Assembly (NCBI GenBank): GCA_950295325.1
Contig: OX485809.1
Span: 41,695,081 to 41,759,080 of the forward strand
DNA length: 64,000 nt
Source: Polytrichum commune
Taxonomy: Eukaryota; Streptophyta; Polytrichopsida; Polytrichales; Polytrichaceae
Direction: 5' to 3'
The notes below the pieces were generated by a model. It did not search any database. It saw only the letters and a list, made by a program, of their open reading frames with translations, and was not told the origin of the DNA. The position numbers and the translations under genes were made by a program. Position 1 is the stretch's first letter; each line of letters begins with the position of its first letter. This document shows positions 47,799 through 61,621 of the stretch, piece after piece.

Positions 47799-49423
47799 AG
47801 ATGATTACCATTCTAAGCTCAATAGTCAACATAATTGGTGGAACTTATATGACCATTTGATGAGCATGAAATTTTTCACTTGATAGAGAATAAGATAATC
47901 ATATGAGCTCAAAAAATCATGAGGATAGTGATGATGGGCTTGCATAACATTAAGTAGCAAGCCTGGAATGACCTCAAAAGAGCAAAGGTAGCACTCCTAT
48001 TGAGTTTTACGTAGGCTATTTTTAATCTATTTGGGTAGTTACTTTCAATGCTTAGATTTAATTTTTTCGGTTTCTAGGACAAAACTAATGCCAAGTGGTG
48101 GAAAAGGTTTTAATCTAGGCTAAATTATGATCTAAATAAATCTAAATAGCTATAAAGCAATGGGAAAAGTTGGTGAGGTCAAAAAGGTAGTTGTTGCACT
48201 TTTTGGAAAAGTCTCCCGACACCCGCATTGGAAACCTCTTTGATACCTTTTTAAAGCTTTTTTTTTTTTTTAATCATCCATTCACCCTTGCTTTGCAAGC
48301 TTTTCCCTTCTTGTTGAGGTAATATTGCAGGTACTCAAAGGATACCCTCCTAGCATTGCTACTTAATGTTATATGGTTTGGATCTCATACTAATTGTGTT
48401 TTTAATATCCTAGGGGAAGTGGGCTAGTCGGGAAATGTAACCATTTAAGACCCATCTACCTTAGTTCTCTCTAGAACAACTTTCATGGTATCACAACAAT
48501 ACAATTAAGAATTATTTGTAGCATGCTAGAATGTGATGCTACGTAGGACAATGTGGTAAGGTGATTGGGCCTGAAAAGAACACCTTTGTCAACCTTGTAA
48601 GATAGCTTCTCATGGATAACCAAACACAATTTAGCACAAAATGATTAGCAAATCCAAATAGCGGATGATGTCATTCTTTTTTCATAAAATTTGGAGATAG
48701 TTTAAATATCGTATTCATTATCAACGAGAAGATTTTATTTCTTCTTTAACTATCATATAGGTTCTCCCCACTATGTTGACTATTGATTCTTGAGTAGTTA
48801 ACAAGTTTGAGCACAGAGTCCAATTTCTTTTCAACACATATATATATATGAGGGCCGTTTCTTAGATCCACATTAAACCACACATCACTCAAATATGGAT
48901 GTATCAAAAGAACGAGGATTAATTGACTTTGGAGCAATGGATCATATTTAATTTGGGTGAAGGTTTTCTTCAAGAAGATACTAGCGAGATTTGGTGGGAA
49001 AGCGATGCCACATTATTGTTGCCGCATGTTTCCATATTTTGGACTTGCATCCTAGCGTAAACTCCTTAGGTCCAACTTTTTTCTCTTGCACAATGGGATT
49101 GCTCAATTCAAGAATATTTCTGGTCTTGGACCCAAATGTTAATCCACCCTCAAACAACTACCCACAAATTTACGGAGGGAACAACCAACAAAACTGCATG
49201 TTAATTTCTTATAATGTTTGGAACAACTATGCTTGCATTTGTTCATAGAATCAAAAACCAACATCAATGGTCCGAACAATTTGACACGCTTCACATAAAA
49301 TGATTTAGACAATCAAATCCCCAAAACACTTGCAAGGATTGAATCCATAAGTTAGCAAATGTGCCAATGACTGTCGTCAATGAGTGAAGCATTGGAATCC
49401 ATCACAAGTAAGAGTCAGTTACT
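47799..49423. other. No gene recognised
   Basis: AT-rich spacer with a short (TA)n at 48,839-48,849. No motif in its short frames. Confidence 0.4.
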
Positions 49424-49604
49424 TACAGTCTAACCTTGATAATGTCACCCTTGTTAATAGAACACCTTGATATTGTCACCTAAAAGTTTGAAACCGATTT
49501 TCATAGTGTAAAACTCCCTCGTTATTATCCCTATCACCCTTGATAATGTCACCTTTTTTTTTCAAAATCCGTAGTGTAAATGTGATAATATCAAGTATGG
49601 ATGG

Positions 49605-49656
49605 ATTGTATGGGTGGGCATGGGTTCGATATTATTGTTCATGGGTGAGCATGGGC
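49605..49656 (+). repeat. hAT-MITE-like fragment inside the pogo-like element
   Basis: About 45 bp (TGGGTGGGCATGGGT, ATATTATTGTTCATGGG, GCATGGG) match the interior unit of the hAT MITE at 5086-5130 with roughly six differences. No hAT termini are present, so it is a fragment captured or left by repair. Confidence 0.7.
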
Positions 49657-49740
49657 TAAAGCAAAGCATATTGGGGGTCATTGAATGAGCTCTCATTCAA
49701 TGCTTTCGGCATAGTGGGATGCCTTGTGTAATTCAAATTA

Positions 49741-50310
49741 GATGATCAAACCATTAGAAATTGTTGGAGAAAGTCCACCATATTGCCTGCAGAGTGGAAT
49801 GCAGATATAAACAATCTTGATGAACGTATGAAGTCCAAAATGGAGGAAGCAACTTTGGAATTGGGTAGACTCATCGCCGCATTAAATTTAAGTTTGGATG
49901 TTGAAGGCAAGCCTGTAGAAAAGCATTGTCCTTTGGAGTACATAAACATGGAAGGTGAAGATGATTTTGAGGTGGAATTTTCTACTGAGGAGCTTGTGCA
50001 ATTAGTGCAAGATGGCGAACAAGTTCTTGATTCCATGGAAGTGGACCCATTGATTGTTGATAGCAATGATGATGAGTCTAAAGTAGTGAAGCTAAGCGAT
50101 GCACAAAAATATGCTAAAGATGTTTTGAATTTTATGGCTAGCCAAGGTTCTCAAATTTTCAGCACTCATGAGTTGTTAGAAATGGAAAAAATCCATGACA
50201 AACTCATTAGAATTGGTGTTGCACATTTAACATCAACAAAACAATGTGACATTAGAAGCTTCTTTGTCTCTAGTGAGAGGTCTTTACCTGATCTCAATGA
50301 CACATTATGA
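49741..50310 (+). pseudogene. C-terminal remnant of a pogo/Tigger-type transposase
   Basis: An open stretch of ~190 codons begins right after an in-frame stop at 49,729. It opens with DDQTIRNCWRKSTILP, the T(I)xNC(W/F)(R/K)..GI.P signature that follows the DDE domain in Tigger/CENP-B-like transposases. It continues with AEWNADINNLDERMKSKMEE, an acidic middle (EFSTEELVQLVQDGEQVLDS) and LSDAQKYAKDVLNFMASQGS, and ends in QCDIRSFF. The DDE catalytic part and the N-terminal DNA-binding helices are missing. There is no ATG at the start of the conserved stretch, so expression is doubtful. This long frame has no stops, so decay since the deletion is limited. Confidence 0.75.
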
Positions 50311-50537
50311 TGTGCTCTTGTTGTTATTCACAATTTTGAATTAGATTTTACATTCAAAAACATTGAAGTCTCGTATTTGTTATTTAAAAATAAATTGTAA
50401 TTATATTTTGATTTTCTACATATTTTTGATAATATCACATTATGCACAAAATGTGACATTATCAAGTATGTCACACCTTGTTTATATCACACTTTTTGGT
50501 GAAACGGAGGGTGTGACATTATCAAGGTTAGGGTGTA

Positions 50538-52276
50538 CTTGATTCTTGGAGGCTCGATTGATAAATCTAGTGTTAAATAATCTCATCTACCCAATAGGTG
50601 TAATAACTTCTCCCGTACTTTGACACTCACAAGGCCAATCATGTGTGAGGCTAGCACCCGTGACCTTGAAGACCGGGCTAGAATCCATGATGACTCCGGA
50701 TAGGTATGTGTGAATGTGGGATGTAAGCAACCATTATCACTAAAAGAAAACTTGTTCATTACATCCATCCATTGCAACTCATGGTAAGAAAATGCATAAA
50801 TATATCATATTGGTTGGCAATTGTCCAAAAAGTGCAACCACAAACCTTCGGTTAATACCAAAATGATTTATTTATGCATTTCTCACTATGGATCGCAATA
50901 GTCAAGTTGCAACGGATGGTTGTAATGGACAAGTTTTCCTCTGGTGTGTGTGTCTAGCATGTGTTTAGCACTTACTAAGGTTTCCATGGACTTGATTGGA
51001 TTGGGAATGATTACACCACATGGTCTCAAATTTCGTAGGTCAATGTTTCAGCTGTGTAAAAGGTACACCACTTCACACACAAGCCAAGGGCCGTGACCAT
51101 GTAATTGTGAGGGCTCTTCACTCTCGTCCAAAGGTTGTACCAACTGTCTAAGGCCTTGGGCCCTGACATGTTTGTTGAAAATTGCGTCAAGCCTACAACT
51201 TGGAGGTGGGCATGAGACAAATTTTGGCATACCATGAAACTTTGTCCATAGTTTGCCATGTAGGAATCCATGTAGACTTTTCATCCATGATAATTTTTGT
51301 AGGCACTTAGGCCTTCACCTTCCAGTATGAAGTGAACTTGGACAATCTCAACCTTTTTGACCACTGAGAGATCTTAGAATGCTATAGTCACGGGCCTTTA
51401 GTCTTGTGTATGAAGTGCCCCTAACGTAGACGTGCCTTAGATGGATACTTTTCTATTTGCACCAATTGCTTGTAGTATATGATACACGCAATTAGTGCAA
51501 GATAATTAGCATACCATATTGTGCCTATAGCCCATTTCTCTCATGATTTTTGGAGGCTATAAGAACATCTTAATCATATTTTGAGTACATAATCCAATCA
51601 CTTTCAAATACATGTTTTTTTTTATATTAGTTATAAATCCACACCTCACCACATACCACGCAAATCTAGTGTCCATACTATAGTTGTGTTGGCCCTAGAC
51701 ACGTCTATCTTACACTAAGAACTGTGGTTAATTGAACTAGAACTCCATATTCAAGACAATGCACATGCAATGTGCAAGGTTCTTTGAAAACCAAAGTAAG
51801 CACTACAAGCATATTATGAGGTTTGGGCAACACGTCCTGCACCAATGAAAATTGTCAAATGTCATTAATGAATTTGGAAGTCTACACTAAGATAGGTGGC
51901 CAAATACTTCCTCCGACACTTGATGTGTTGCCAAAGTTTCATCTGCTTGCAGTTAAGCTAAGCTACAAAGGACTTTGAGTTTCTTGAGGTACATCACATG
52001 CTATACTTAGCGATGGAGAGGAAAGCAAGACATTCTATTATGCTTTTCTTCACCTTCGTATTGTTGCTTTCAAGCATCCTCTCTAGTGGTGCATCTTTTT
52101 TCGATATATTTAAAATGTGCATTTTAATATACTTGACAATTTTTGTTTTTTAAATTATAAATGCATTATTATAGTCAATCTAGGTTAGTAGGGCAAATAT
52201 GAGCACGTTTCACTTTGTCAATTGTTCCATGTTACCATATAGCATTAATACATTCAAACTCAACGCCACTGTTTGA
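50538..52276. other. No gene recognised
   Basis: Two overlapping minus-strand frames near 51.03-51.28 kb look mildly protein-like but have no known motif. The rest is unassigned. Confidence 0.35.
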
Positions 52277-52444
52277 ATCTTGATCCCTAAGCCTTGGACA
52301 AAAAATGACGACAGTGATATTGATGACGACGACGTCGAACAAGACGAATTTTACATCGGGGATGATCCAAGCGTAGTCTTGGATCAATACATGGGCAGAG
52401 AAGAGCTTGAAGAATTAGTTCTAGAAGAGGAAAAATATTTTTGA
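52277..52444 (+). pseudogene. Unidentified acidic C-terminus-like open frame
   Basis: A 55-codon open stretch without ATG at its start reads IPKPWTKNDDSDIDDDDVEQ, then DEFYIGDDPSVVLDQYMG and a Glu/Leu-rich end (REELEELVLEEEKYF). It is followed by a stop. The composition and clean frame look like the C-terminal end of a real protein, perhaps a transposase tail, but I do not recognise it. Upstream sequence offers no clear continuation. Confidence 0.35.
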
Positions 52445-53849
52445 CAACCATTTGCCATAAAGGACCTCACGGATGGATGTCTTCAATGATCTTCAACTTT
52501 AAAAAGCATTTAAAAAAATTTAATGGTTTAAATGTTTTAAAATGTGTTTTAAAATGTCATCTCCGACCTCTATAATAAAAAAAATGCAACACTAAACCTC
52601 TCCCATAGCTCATGGTTGGGTGGTTCGTGCCATGTAAAACTCCTATGTACTTGTAAAATGTTACAATTACATGGTAATATGACATAAAAACAATCACAAA
52701 GAAAAGAAATACAATCATGACATTGCCGGTTAAGGCGAGCAGACTCAATTCCACAACTTATATTGATCGGGCACCTACATTTGAGTGGTGTGTGGTTAGA
52801 TGTGGATGTAACAACGAATATATATACAACGTGTGCCCCACATGTGCTTAAAAGAGATTGGATTTTATGATCAAAATTTTAATGGTTACTTTGGGCGAGT
52901 TTTACATTCAATAGTCAACATAATTGGGGTGACTTACATGATCATAAAAGAAAAGAAAATCTTTGCTTTAATAATGAACATATTGTTCATACGAGATCTC
53001 AAGTTTATGAGGTAAATGGATATAGGCTTTGCTTGAATATACTAGTCATCTTGTACTAACTGTGATTTCAATATCCTCAAAGTAGAGGGTGCATAGTACT
53101 TGACAAGAATGTAATGATTTACCAAGCAGAAGTCATTTATGTTCTATAATGTTTGAACAACCTATTGAACTTTCGTTAGTAAAAGCGAACTCCCGAGTAA
53201 GACGTTATTGCACTGCATAATTCCAAACTATAACACATTCTAATTGGGATAATCAATGTAGAGGTGTACAATTCACGCCCACTTCCATGGCCGGGGATTC
53301 GCAACATCTACATAAGCTCATCTAGTAATAGATTCTAGATGCGTTCATTAGCTAGGTGGTGTGAGGCTTATTTAAGAGGGTGGATTGCAAGTTGGCAGGT
53401 AGACCCTCCATGTCCCCTATTTACTAATTTCAAAGAAAAAGAAGAAGAAAAACGAAAGAAAAGAAAAACAAGCATTTGCACGTGATGAACTTGAATTGTT
53501 ATGAGTGAGAGAGAGAGAGAGGGTGTGCATGATGTGGCTTTGGATCCCTCTTCTTAAACTTGGAAACGATTAATATTATGTGTTTACTTACACCTAATTT
53601 TTTTTTATTGATAATCCACCTCACTTGTTGGATTGTTCATATCTTTGGTTTTTTATTTTTTTATTTTTCTCTTTGTTTTATAGAAAACCATGCACATGTT
53701 TTTCTTCTTCCAACATCATGATTTCTATTGTGGCATTCTATTGTGACAATCCAAACACTTGAACTAAAAGAATTAAATTTTAATACTATCATGTAGAGTA
53801 CTATTATATGAAATTGCTAAATCACATTCCACTAGTTAAGTGGGCTCAA
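52445..53849. other. No gene recognised
   Basis: AT-rich, with a short (GA)n at 53,506-53,521. No motif is seen. Confidence 0.4.
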
Positions 53850-55399
53850 ACACCTTGATTAAGGTACCAACCGAGAGCATGTGTTACAATCAATATCCTA
53901 ACCCGAAATACACCACTCCATACCCTAACCTAATTTCTCTGACATGATTGCTTACTATTCTAGTCTAAAAATTTAAATTGACACCTTAACTTGGAGTATT
54001 TTCCCGCATTATTTATGCTTCGAGCATACCAATAAATGAGCATGTATCTCTAATGTAGTCTCTAAGAAGTTCTATTCAAACAAAGATTGTGATCCATCAA
54101 TACTTATCAACCCCACCTCGAATTATATTAATAATTGTTAATACGAACAACTATATATATATATATATATATATATCACTTATCACTTATCACTTATCAT
54201 AACAAACAAGCAAAATATCCTTGAGGTTGGAAGGTTTGGGGTTATATTTATAGGTCACAAATATAAAACCCTACAAAATTCTTAAATATGATTTCCGATA
54301 TTCTAGAGCTTAAACCTTCTAATTCTCACACTATACATTTTAGGATTAAAAATACAATTAAACCAATTCAAAAGCAAGACAATCCCATAATTAACGATTG
54401 TGATAACATCGGGATCTCTTTCATTTGTTTATTTATGTTGTCTCATCCTAAAAATGTGTTAGAATGACTTAAAGTCTTGTAGGGTTTAGGGTTTGCCTAG
54501 GATTTATGATTTTAGGAGTAATGTTATTTTGACTATAACCCTTTTATACATTATTTTATTTTCAAGTTGTTTTATGCAAATATAATCTAAGCACATTACA
54601 TGGTTTGAATTGAGGATTTAGGGTTCACTATTTGTAGGGTTTTATTATTATTATTTTACGCATATTGTGTTTGTGCTTGCTCTTCATATTCATCATGCAT
54701 TCTAGGAGTTTGGATTTCTTCTTGATTTTGATAACATTTGTTCAAATTCATAATAAAATCACACACGAATATTTTTATTTATTTATTTAGTGAGTGACAT
54801 TGGGTGGATATTAGTCTTAACTCTTGGTTAATGTCTTGAAGGAGGGTATTAACCAAAATTGTGTATAGAGTCGATACTTTAACTTATCGTGGATATTGGC
54901 CTAAATTATAGGGTAAAGTTTTAAAGGATCTAAGGTTAAGGTATCAATTGAGCGTGTGTCACAAGTGATACCCTACTCTTTAGTGGATATTAGCCTTAAC
55001 TTTAGGTTAAGATGTTAAAGACACGTGGTTGAGGTATTAACATAGCATTTATATAGTCAATATTCTAAGCTATGATTATTAACATACAAATTGTTGGAAA
55101 AGCACAAAAAATTAGGACATTAAGACTAATACTATGAGCCTAGGTTAGGGTTTTTTTTAATAAATTAAAAAACCAAAGAATCCGTGAATAAATTAACGCA
55201 CAAGTGGTGAAGTTGTCAATAGATAGTTCATGTTTTGTGTTGTATTATGTTGAGTTGTTTTGTTTTGTTTTTGAGACTAAGAGATGTTTAATATTTTTAA
55301 ATATATTTATGAATAAGTTATATCAATTAAAAAGGTGAGAGACTAAGAGAAGCCTGATTTTGATTCAAAGTAAAGAAACTAAGAGAGAGATCTAATACT

Positions 55400-55436
<37 letters not shown>

Positions 55437-55880
55437 AATATAAGTTCAAAGATATTTAATAATGAATCAGAGTGAAGAAACTAAGAATTAAAACAAAATT
55501 TAAGAGAGGTCCAATGATCATGTTAAAGTATGCAAATTTGAGAGATTCAAAAATGGTTATGAGCTAATAAATTAAGAGAGATCACTAAAGTACTAAAACT
55601 AAATACAAAAGCTCTAAGAATGCAAGTGGAGGACCACAAGTGTTAAGAAAACAAATAAAAAAGATTTTCAAAGCATAATCCATTAGCTATGAACAACTTT
55701 CATACAAACCAAGAGTTATAAACACATATTCTACAACCCGAGAATCACAACCATCAAGAGCCTCAAGAGGATAGACAAAAGAGGAAAAATAGAGTGTTAC
55801 AAGGGGCCTTTTATGAAGTCCTTTATGTGAGTAAATGGGACCATAAGTGTTCATGACTGACCTTATTAAGACTTGAGGCA
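53850..55880 (-). repeat. Repeat A, copy 2, with flank
   Basis: 55,110-55,880 is the inverted counterpart of 14,224-15,180, including its minisatellite, here with a (GA)n of ~34 bp at 55,400-55,433. The AACCGAGAGCATGTGTTACAAT-like phrase at 53.87 and 54.95 kb also occurs beside copy 1, so the repeat probably extends to 53.85 kb. No coding domain recognised. Confidence 0.6.
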
Positions 55881-58800
55881 TGTTAGTTGTGGGTAGCTAA
55901 ACATATAGATATAAAGTCAACGACCTATTAGTCCAGCGGATGTAAGTCATGATAAAAATTAGATCATTAAAAAAATTAAATTTTAGATTAAAAAAAACCT
56001 TAGACAAGGGTTCATTTTACACCAAGTGATATTTTTAGAACCACATAAATAGGTTCCATTTTACAAAGATGAAAGTTTTTTTGCCTTGGGCTTCAAGATG
56101 AGAATACGTAGACGTTGCAAAACCCAAGCCCAATTACATGAGGACAATAATCCTAACAAGATATGTACCCATGTTGTGGAGGCATCCATCTCCACAAGCG
56201 ATTTTGGCAATTGGAGTAGATGGGTAAATGTCTCCTCCAAAATCTTGTAAAAGATCTAAGTGAAAACTTTCTTTGTGTTTTAATGATGACACAATCCCTT
56301 CCAATTGTATTGACTACCAACTTAAAATAATGTCTATATTATTAGAACATATTTCAATCTCATCATAATTTATATGTTCTTTTTATACTAAAAGCCTTGT
56401 CATATATTTACCACTCAAGTAAAGGTGTCCAAACAACAACAATGAACATATAAAGTCCATGTATTTTCAGTGTAAGTAACCCTTCAAAATGATTGTAGAA
56501 TTTTTAATGACATTATAGTAGAGAAACAACACCAACCTCTGGTGTTGGCATGAATGAGGGACGCTTCACCTTGATCATAGCCACAAGCATATATGTGAAC
56601 ACGATACATGTTTATGGAGTAGGACTATGGGACAAGTGCTATTGCTCCCTATCAAATGCAGTCCTTGAACATTATAATAGATATAAATTATTGTTTTGTG
56701 AATTGAGTCGGGTGGTTTTATATATCTAAGTGGACCAAATAATCATGTCCTTAATAATTGACCATCTTCAACATAACAATGAATGAGCTTAAGTTTAAGC
56801 TTATAACCAAGGAAAATTCATATAGTTGCCAAACACGAATTGCCGTAATCTAATATATAGTTGAGGAAAGATAGACCCCAAAGGAGTCACCGTTCTATAG
56901 CTACAAAATGGCCGATTGTGAACGGCAACATCTTGAGTGGATGGTGCATGGATGGTCTAAGAGATTAATTTGTAAGTATGTACTAGTGCAACGTGTCAAG
57001 AAGGCACAAGCCCAAACTACATTGTTATGAGAAATATTGTGGGCCACACTATAAATAAGGAAACCAACACTAAAATCATTTGGGGATATTAATGTGGGTG
57101 CACACTATATTTCAACACACAATATAAATTCTCATAGGTCTATGTTGTAGATTACAACATTAATACTAAATGGAAAATAATGTGTATTTGAGAAACTTTC
57201 AACAACTCGCAATCGAATTCATACCCGTCCCACTTGGGTGGTTTTGAATCAAAGATTCAAATATTTGTGAAACAAATTTCAATGTAATTCAAATCATCAA
57301 TTTCCATAAATTTTACAATGAAATTATTATAGGTTTAATTCAAAGTTTAGACATGATTATAGGTTCCATAGATCAAGTTTCCATGACCAAAGACCATGAT
57401 GTTGTGCTTAAAGACCTCAAGTCCCTCATGGTGTCGTGCGTGGCATTTGTATTTCAACAATGACCATAACTCATAATAGAATTTGGTGGATGCCAAAGAC
57501 CAAAACATTTGAAGACCCAAAAACAATGGGAAAATATTGTAATGATATGGTTAACATCTCCTGACTAATTACCAAAAAATCTTGGCACGTGTCTATGTTG
57601 TGCTCCTTTACACATTTCTAACAATTCAATGGTTTATGGTTACCTTTATGACAATATGGCACCTCTTTGCGTATTGGCTATTGCCATCTTCCAATGGAGA
57701 CGTTTGTGACAATTGACTCACATGACTATATTGAGTGGGTTTGGCGTGGATTTCCAAGTGAGTGAGAGTTGAAGTAACATGCAGCTATTTTGGGGTGCAT
57801 TATAATGTATTGGAGAGCCTTCAATATCTTGTAATGTCTTAAAATATTGAGAATTTTCATCAAGTACACAGTGAACTAAAATCATGAATGTTTAGGTAAT
57901 TTATGACAAGAGTTGATCGATATTGTTCTTTATAGATGATCCAACCCAACGATTAAACATTGTGTCACGGCCTATGGTAACAATGTGACGGCATATCCAA
58001 CAACATCACATTAACTTGGATGAGTCTAATAGTTTACCCAAAGATAAACAACACGGTCAATTGGTTGGTCGACTGCTATTTTGCAAGTGAAAAAAATGAA
58101 CAAAAAAAAATCGTTAAATTTTATTTTGCAAGATGTAATGGTCTATGATTCGATTGCTATTTTGTAGTTGAGAGGATAGTCAACTACTATTTAGCTATTG
58201 ACAACTCAATGAAAAAAGACAATCAAAATCTCCAATCAATTTTCGAAGAATTTGAACCACTAGATCTTTTTGAGTTCAATATCAAATGGTGTAAAATTTT
58301 GGGGGATTTTGCACTTCTTCATTTGATTGTTTGGAGATTGATGGCTAGCTGGAACCAACCAAATACAATATATATTATTATAATCATTATTGTAGTAGAA
58401 ACATTCACATCAAAGGTCTTCACGTCATGTGAAGGACAAACATGATGGCCAAAGTTCATGTCACGTCCATTTGCACATCCCTGGCCCAACCTAAGTATGT
58501 ATTAAATATCAATCTCAAAGAAGATCTCTAGGTTGTCCCAAACTTACATCATGAAGATTGTAAGGTCATATCCAGCATGATCATGTGGCTTTTGCACCAT
58601 GGTCTTTAGCCAAGATTATGTAAGGGTATAATCCTCAAAACATCCCTTGAATGTCACTTTGTATGTAGATTTGACCAACCACATGAGGTAACACACAAAT
58701 TTAGTGGGGTTTTAAACACATGTTTTGGTGAGGTGCATTTTTTTGATAAGGAGAAATTAATACGTGTGAGTATTATATAAATTTGCAACTATCTTCATTA

Positions 58801-59348
58801 TTTTATCTATGCTACTAAACCTCTCTACATTGCAACTAATCAATCAACACTTAGCAAGTAACTCACGCAATGTAGGATGGAAATATTTAACCAATACTTT
58901 TAAGCAATTCATGCACGTGCATTCACAAATTCATTGAGAGTCTTTGCATCATCTTCATTTGAGGCGTACACGTTTTGGGGCATATCAAAAGTTAGAACCC
59001 CCACTTTTAGTGAAAGGAAGCATAGGTGTGTGACTTTGGTTTTTTTAAATAAAATTAAAATTAAAAAACTATATAAAAGTCCATTTCATATCCATGGATT
59101 TCAAAGGTACCTAAAATGGTTCTCTTGAAAGTTTGATAAGAAAATCATGTTTATATAGCCACTTTTAGCCAAAGTCAAATGCCTCACTTTTCTCTCCTTA
59201 AAATTGGGGGTTCTTTACACCACTTTAACACTCTTCAAACATTATAAATGATCAAAAAGTGGGCTAAAACTCCCTACCAAACCATGAGTTTTTTATAGAC
59301 TTTAAGGATAATGTAAATGTAAGCACATAGTTTTTGAAGCATTGTTGA
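55881..59348. other. No gene recognised
   Basis: AT-rich spacer. Open frames are below 80 codons and no bounded element was found. Short direct repeats such as GACTGCTATTTTGCAAG occur near 58.07-58.17 kb. Confidence 0.4.
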
Positions 59349-59809
59349 GGTGGGAAAAACGGAAAATGATGAATGACCACTATTGGTGCATTAGAGTAGG
59401 AGTAGAATGATTCTTACGTGGACCCAAAACAACTAATTATTAAATTTGTGGTCCAAAAGGATGTAGTGATACGCCAAATGCAATGATTGGCCTAATAAGT
59501 CATGTTTCACACCACTTGTGATCACATTTGGGTGCCATTGAATTAATTGCTTTTGTGTGCATTTGCACGCATAGGAGAATATTTTGATGCTCAAATTAGG
59601 GAGACTCTATTCTACAAGTAGGGAATTTGACTTACTTGCCTCTTTAAAAAAACGTGACTAATTATTCACATGGAATAAAATCACAACACAACTTGCACTC
59701 CTTGTCATTAATTCCTCTACTCCATCTCTAAAAAGTATTGCACAAATTTCAAACCACTATTCCTGGCCAAATCAACTTATTTTCACCGTTTTCCGTTCCT
59801 CAACTCACC
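59349..59809. mobile_element. ~460-bp MITE, family M3, copy 2
   Basis: Aligned end to end with 23,448-23,890 in the same orientation: GAATGACCAC, TAGGAGTAGAA, GTGGACCCAAAA, GGGAGACTCTA, GACTTAC, TTGCCTCTTT and CAACTTATTTTCACCGTTTT are shared. The ends again carry inverted AACGGAAAA-type blocks. No clear target duplication. Confidence 0.65.
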
Positions 59810-60982
59810 CACCACAAGGTAGGCAATAAACCCCACCCTGCACCAAAAGAATTCTTAAGTAAGGTAAGACTCACAGGCTCAAATTCACATCGCATTGCCT
59901 GACGCTGGTTATTTATTTATTTTGTTCCTCCACCGTAGCCTAGATATGTATATTCATGTTTCTCAAAGAATTGCCTCCACAAATATTATGCCCAACTCCA
60001 ACACTAAAGTGCGGAATGGCAATTCATGCCCCATTAATAGAGTCTTGCCTTTAAACCCAAGGCCCGTTATTTGATGACATATATTCTTACGTGTCCCAAA
60101 ATTCGATTTTATTTAACCAGTACTTCTAAACGAAAAGCAACTGCCCATATACTTACAGCCTCTTAAGAGTCGTTTTTTAACTCTTATCTGCACCCATTGT
60201 TATCTTTTGTAAATGTGAACTAGTAGTATCACTATACTTTGCCCTACATTGTTTTTGCTTCATTTTATCCACTATGGGAATTGGCTTCCACAGGCAAAGC
60301 ATTTTGTTAGTGGTGGTGGTGTAAAACTCTCAAGATCTACAAAGAAGAATAAAAAGGAATTTGTAACAGTAGAATTGACTGACCATCCTAGAAATCTATT
60401 TTACAATATTCATTTCTTTAAATCCTAAAGGCTTGAACAAAATTCCCAAAATCGTCCCAAACAATTCAACCCAATTCATAAGAATATGAGAGGAAAAAAT
60501 GCACATGTGATAGTGGATATGACTATATGGATGGTATCTTTATAAAGTTAAGATTTTTCACACAAAATTTTCAGTTGTCCACATATCCCACATTGAAAGA
60601 TCATAATGTAAACATGTAGGTTGGTGTGGATGGGCATAGGTGGTTGTATGCACAATAATTCCCTTCGCGGCCCTTTAGGGATTAAACTCGCCTCAAAAAA
60701 CATAGACAACACAATTTTCATTTACGAATCATGGCGTGCACTAAAATGTCATTAAGGTAAAGGTGGGGTAAAGGGGTGCTAAAACCAACACTTGAAAAAA
60801 AAAAGTACATGTTGATTTTGAGAATGTCCATTTAGACAACAGACTCCCCTAATGGATTTGAGTAAACCACCCAAGATGAAAACATAATTGGATGACCTCT
60901 GGCAAAGAGAATCGGCAAAGAAATTGTAATCGGGAAGGTGAAGAGAGTGAGTGTTTGTTTGTCTTCTCTGTCTGTCTGTCTG
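59810..60982. other. No gene recognised
   Basis: Short frames and a (GTCT)n tract at 60,961-60,980. Confidence 0.4.
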
Positions 60983-61109
60983 GCATGAATGGAGGAGATC
61001 AGGGGAGGAGGGTTACATCGGTCAAATCCGACGGTCGAGAAAGCACATGCAATGTGGGCCTCACCAGAAGCCAGAAGTTGCTTTCATCACCCATAGACTT
61101 CTTCTCGAT
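60983..61109 (+). repeat. Dispersed 125-bp repeat, copy 2
   Basis: Counterpart of 30,138-30,262 in the same orientation. Sequences on either side do not match, so these are the approximate element limits. Confidence 0.75.
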
Positions 61110-61621
61110 CACCATGTTGTAAGAAGCCTTTATGTCATTCCACTCTCCCCCATGCTAGGTGTGACAAAAATGGTCAATTTACCATGACCGCCGCTCTCTG
61201 AATTCTCTCATTGGTCGATAAACAAGTGGTTGTTCCATTTCATTTAAGACAAGTCACCAAAAATGAAAGTGGCCATGGGTGAGTATGGCAAAATAGAAAA
61301 AAGTAATTTAAAAAAAAATGATGAGAAAGTAACATGAAATCCTACATGTCAAGAATTGGAAGATATTTGGTGGTCATTCAAATTTTGCGCCAAGAAAACC
61401 CAAATAGGTTGTCTCAATGGAAAGAAGGTTACCATCTCATAACAAAATAAACATACAAAAACTTACCCACTTGTTGTTTTTACATGTGCCCAAATTTAGT
61501 CAATACAATTTGAGCAAATACTCAAATTCTAGTTTTAAAAAATCCTACTTTCGTACTATAAACATTTCACGGTGGTCTTAAGTCCGACTTTCAATTTATC
61601 CCATGATGGAAGTAATGTGGA

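Larger units (their letters stand above)
49426..50535 (+). mobile_element. 1.11-kb pogo/Tigger-like element, TA-flanked
   Basis: The termini are inverted: CAGTCTAACC on the left and CACCCTAACC (reverse complement) on the right, sharing the 19-mer CTAACCTTGATAATGTCAC. TA flanks both sides (49,424-49,425; 50,536-50,537). The 13-mer TTGATAATGTCAC or close variants occurs seven times, at 49,436, 49,467, 49,540, 49,582 (inverted), 50,426, 50,453 (inverted) and 50,513 (inverted), probably transposase sites. CAGT-type ends, TA target and reiterated subterminal motifs fit plant pogo-like elements. It keeps only the C-terminal part of a transposase, so it is a deletion derivative. Confidence 0.88.

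Noticed and set aside
14224-55880. The inverted pair of repeat A as TIRs of a giant transposon
   Set aside because: The copies are unequal and diverged, lie 40 kb apart, and have host genes between them with no terminal structure.
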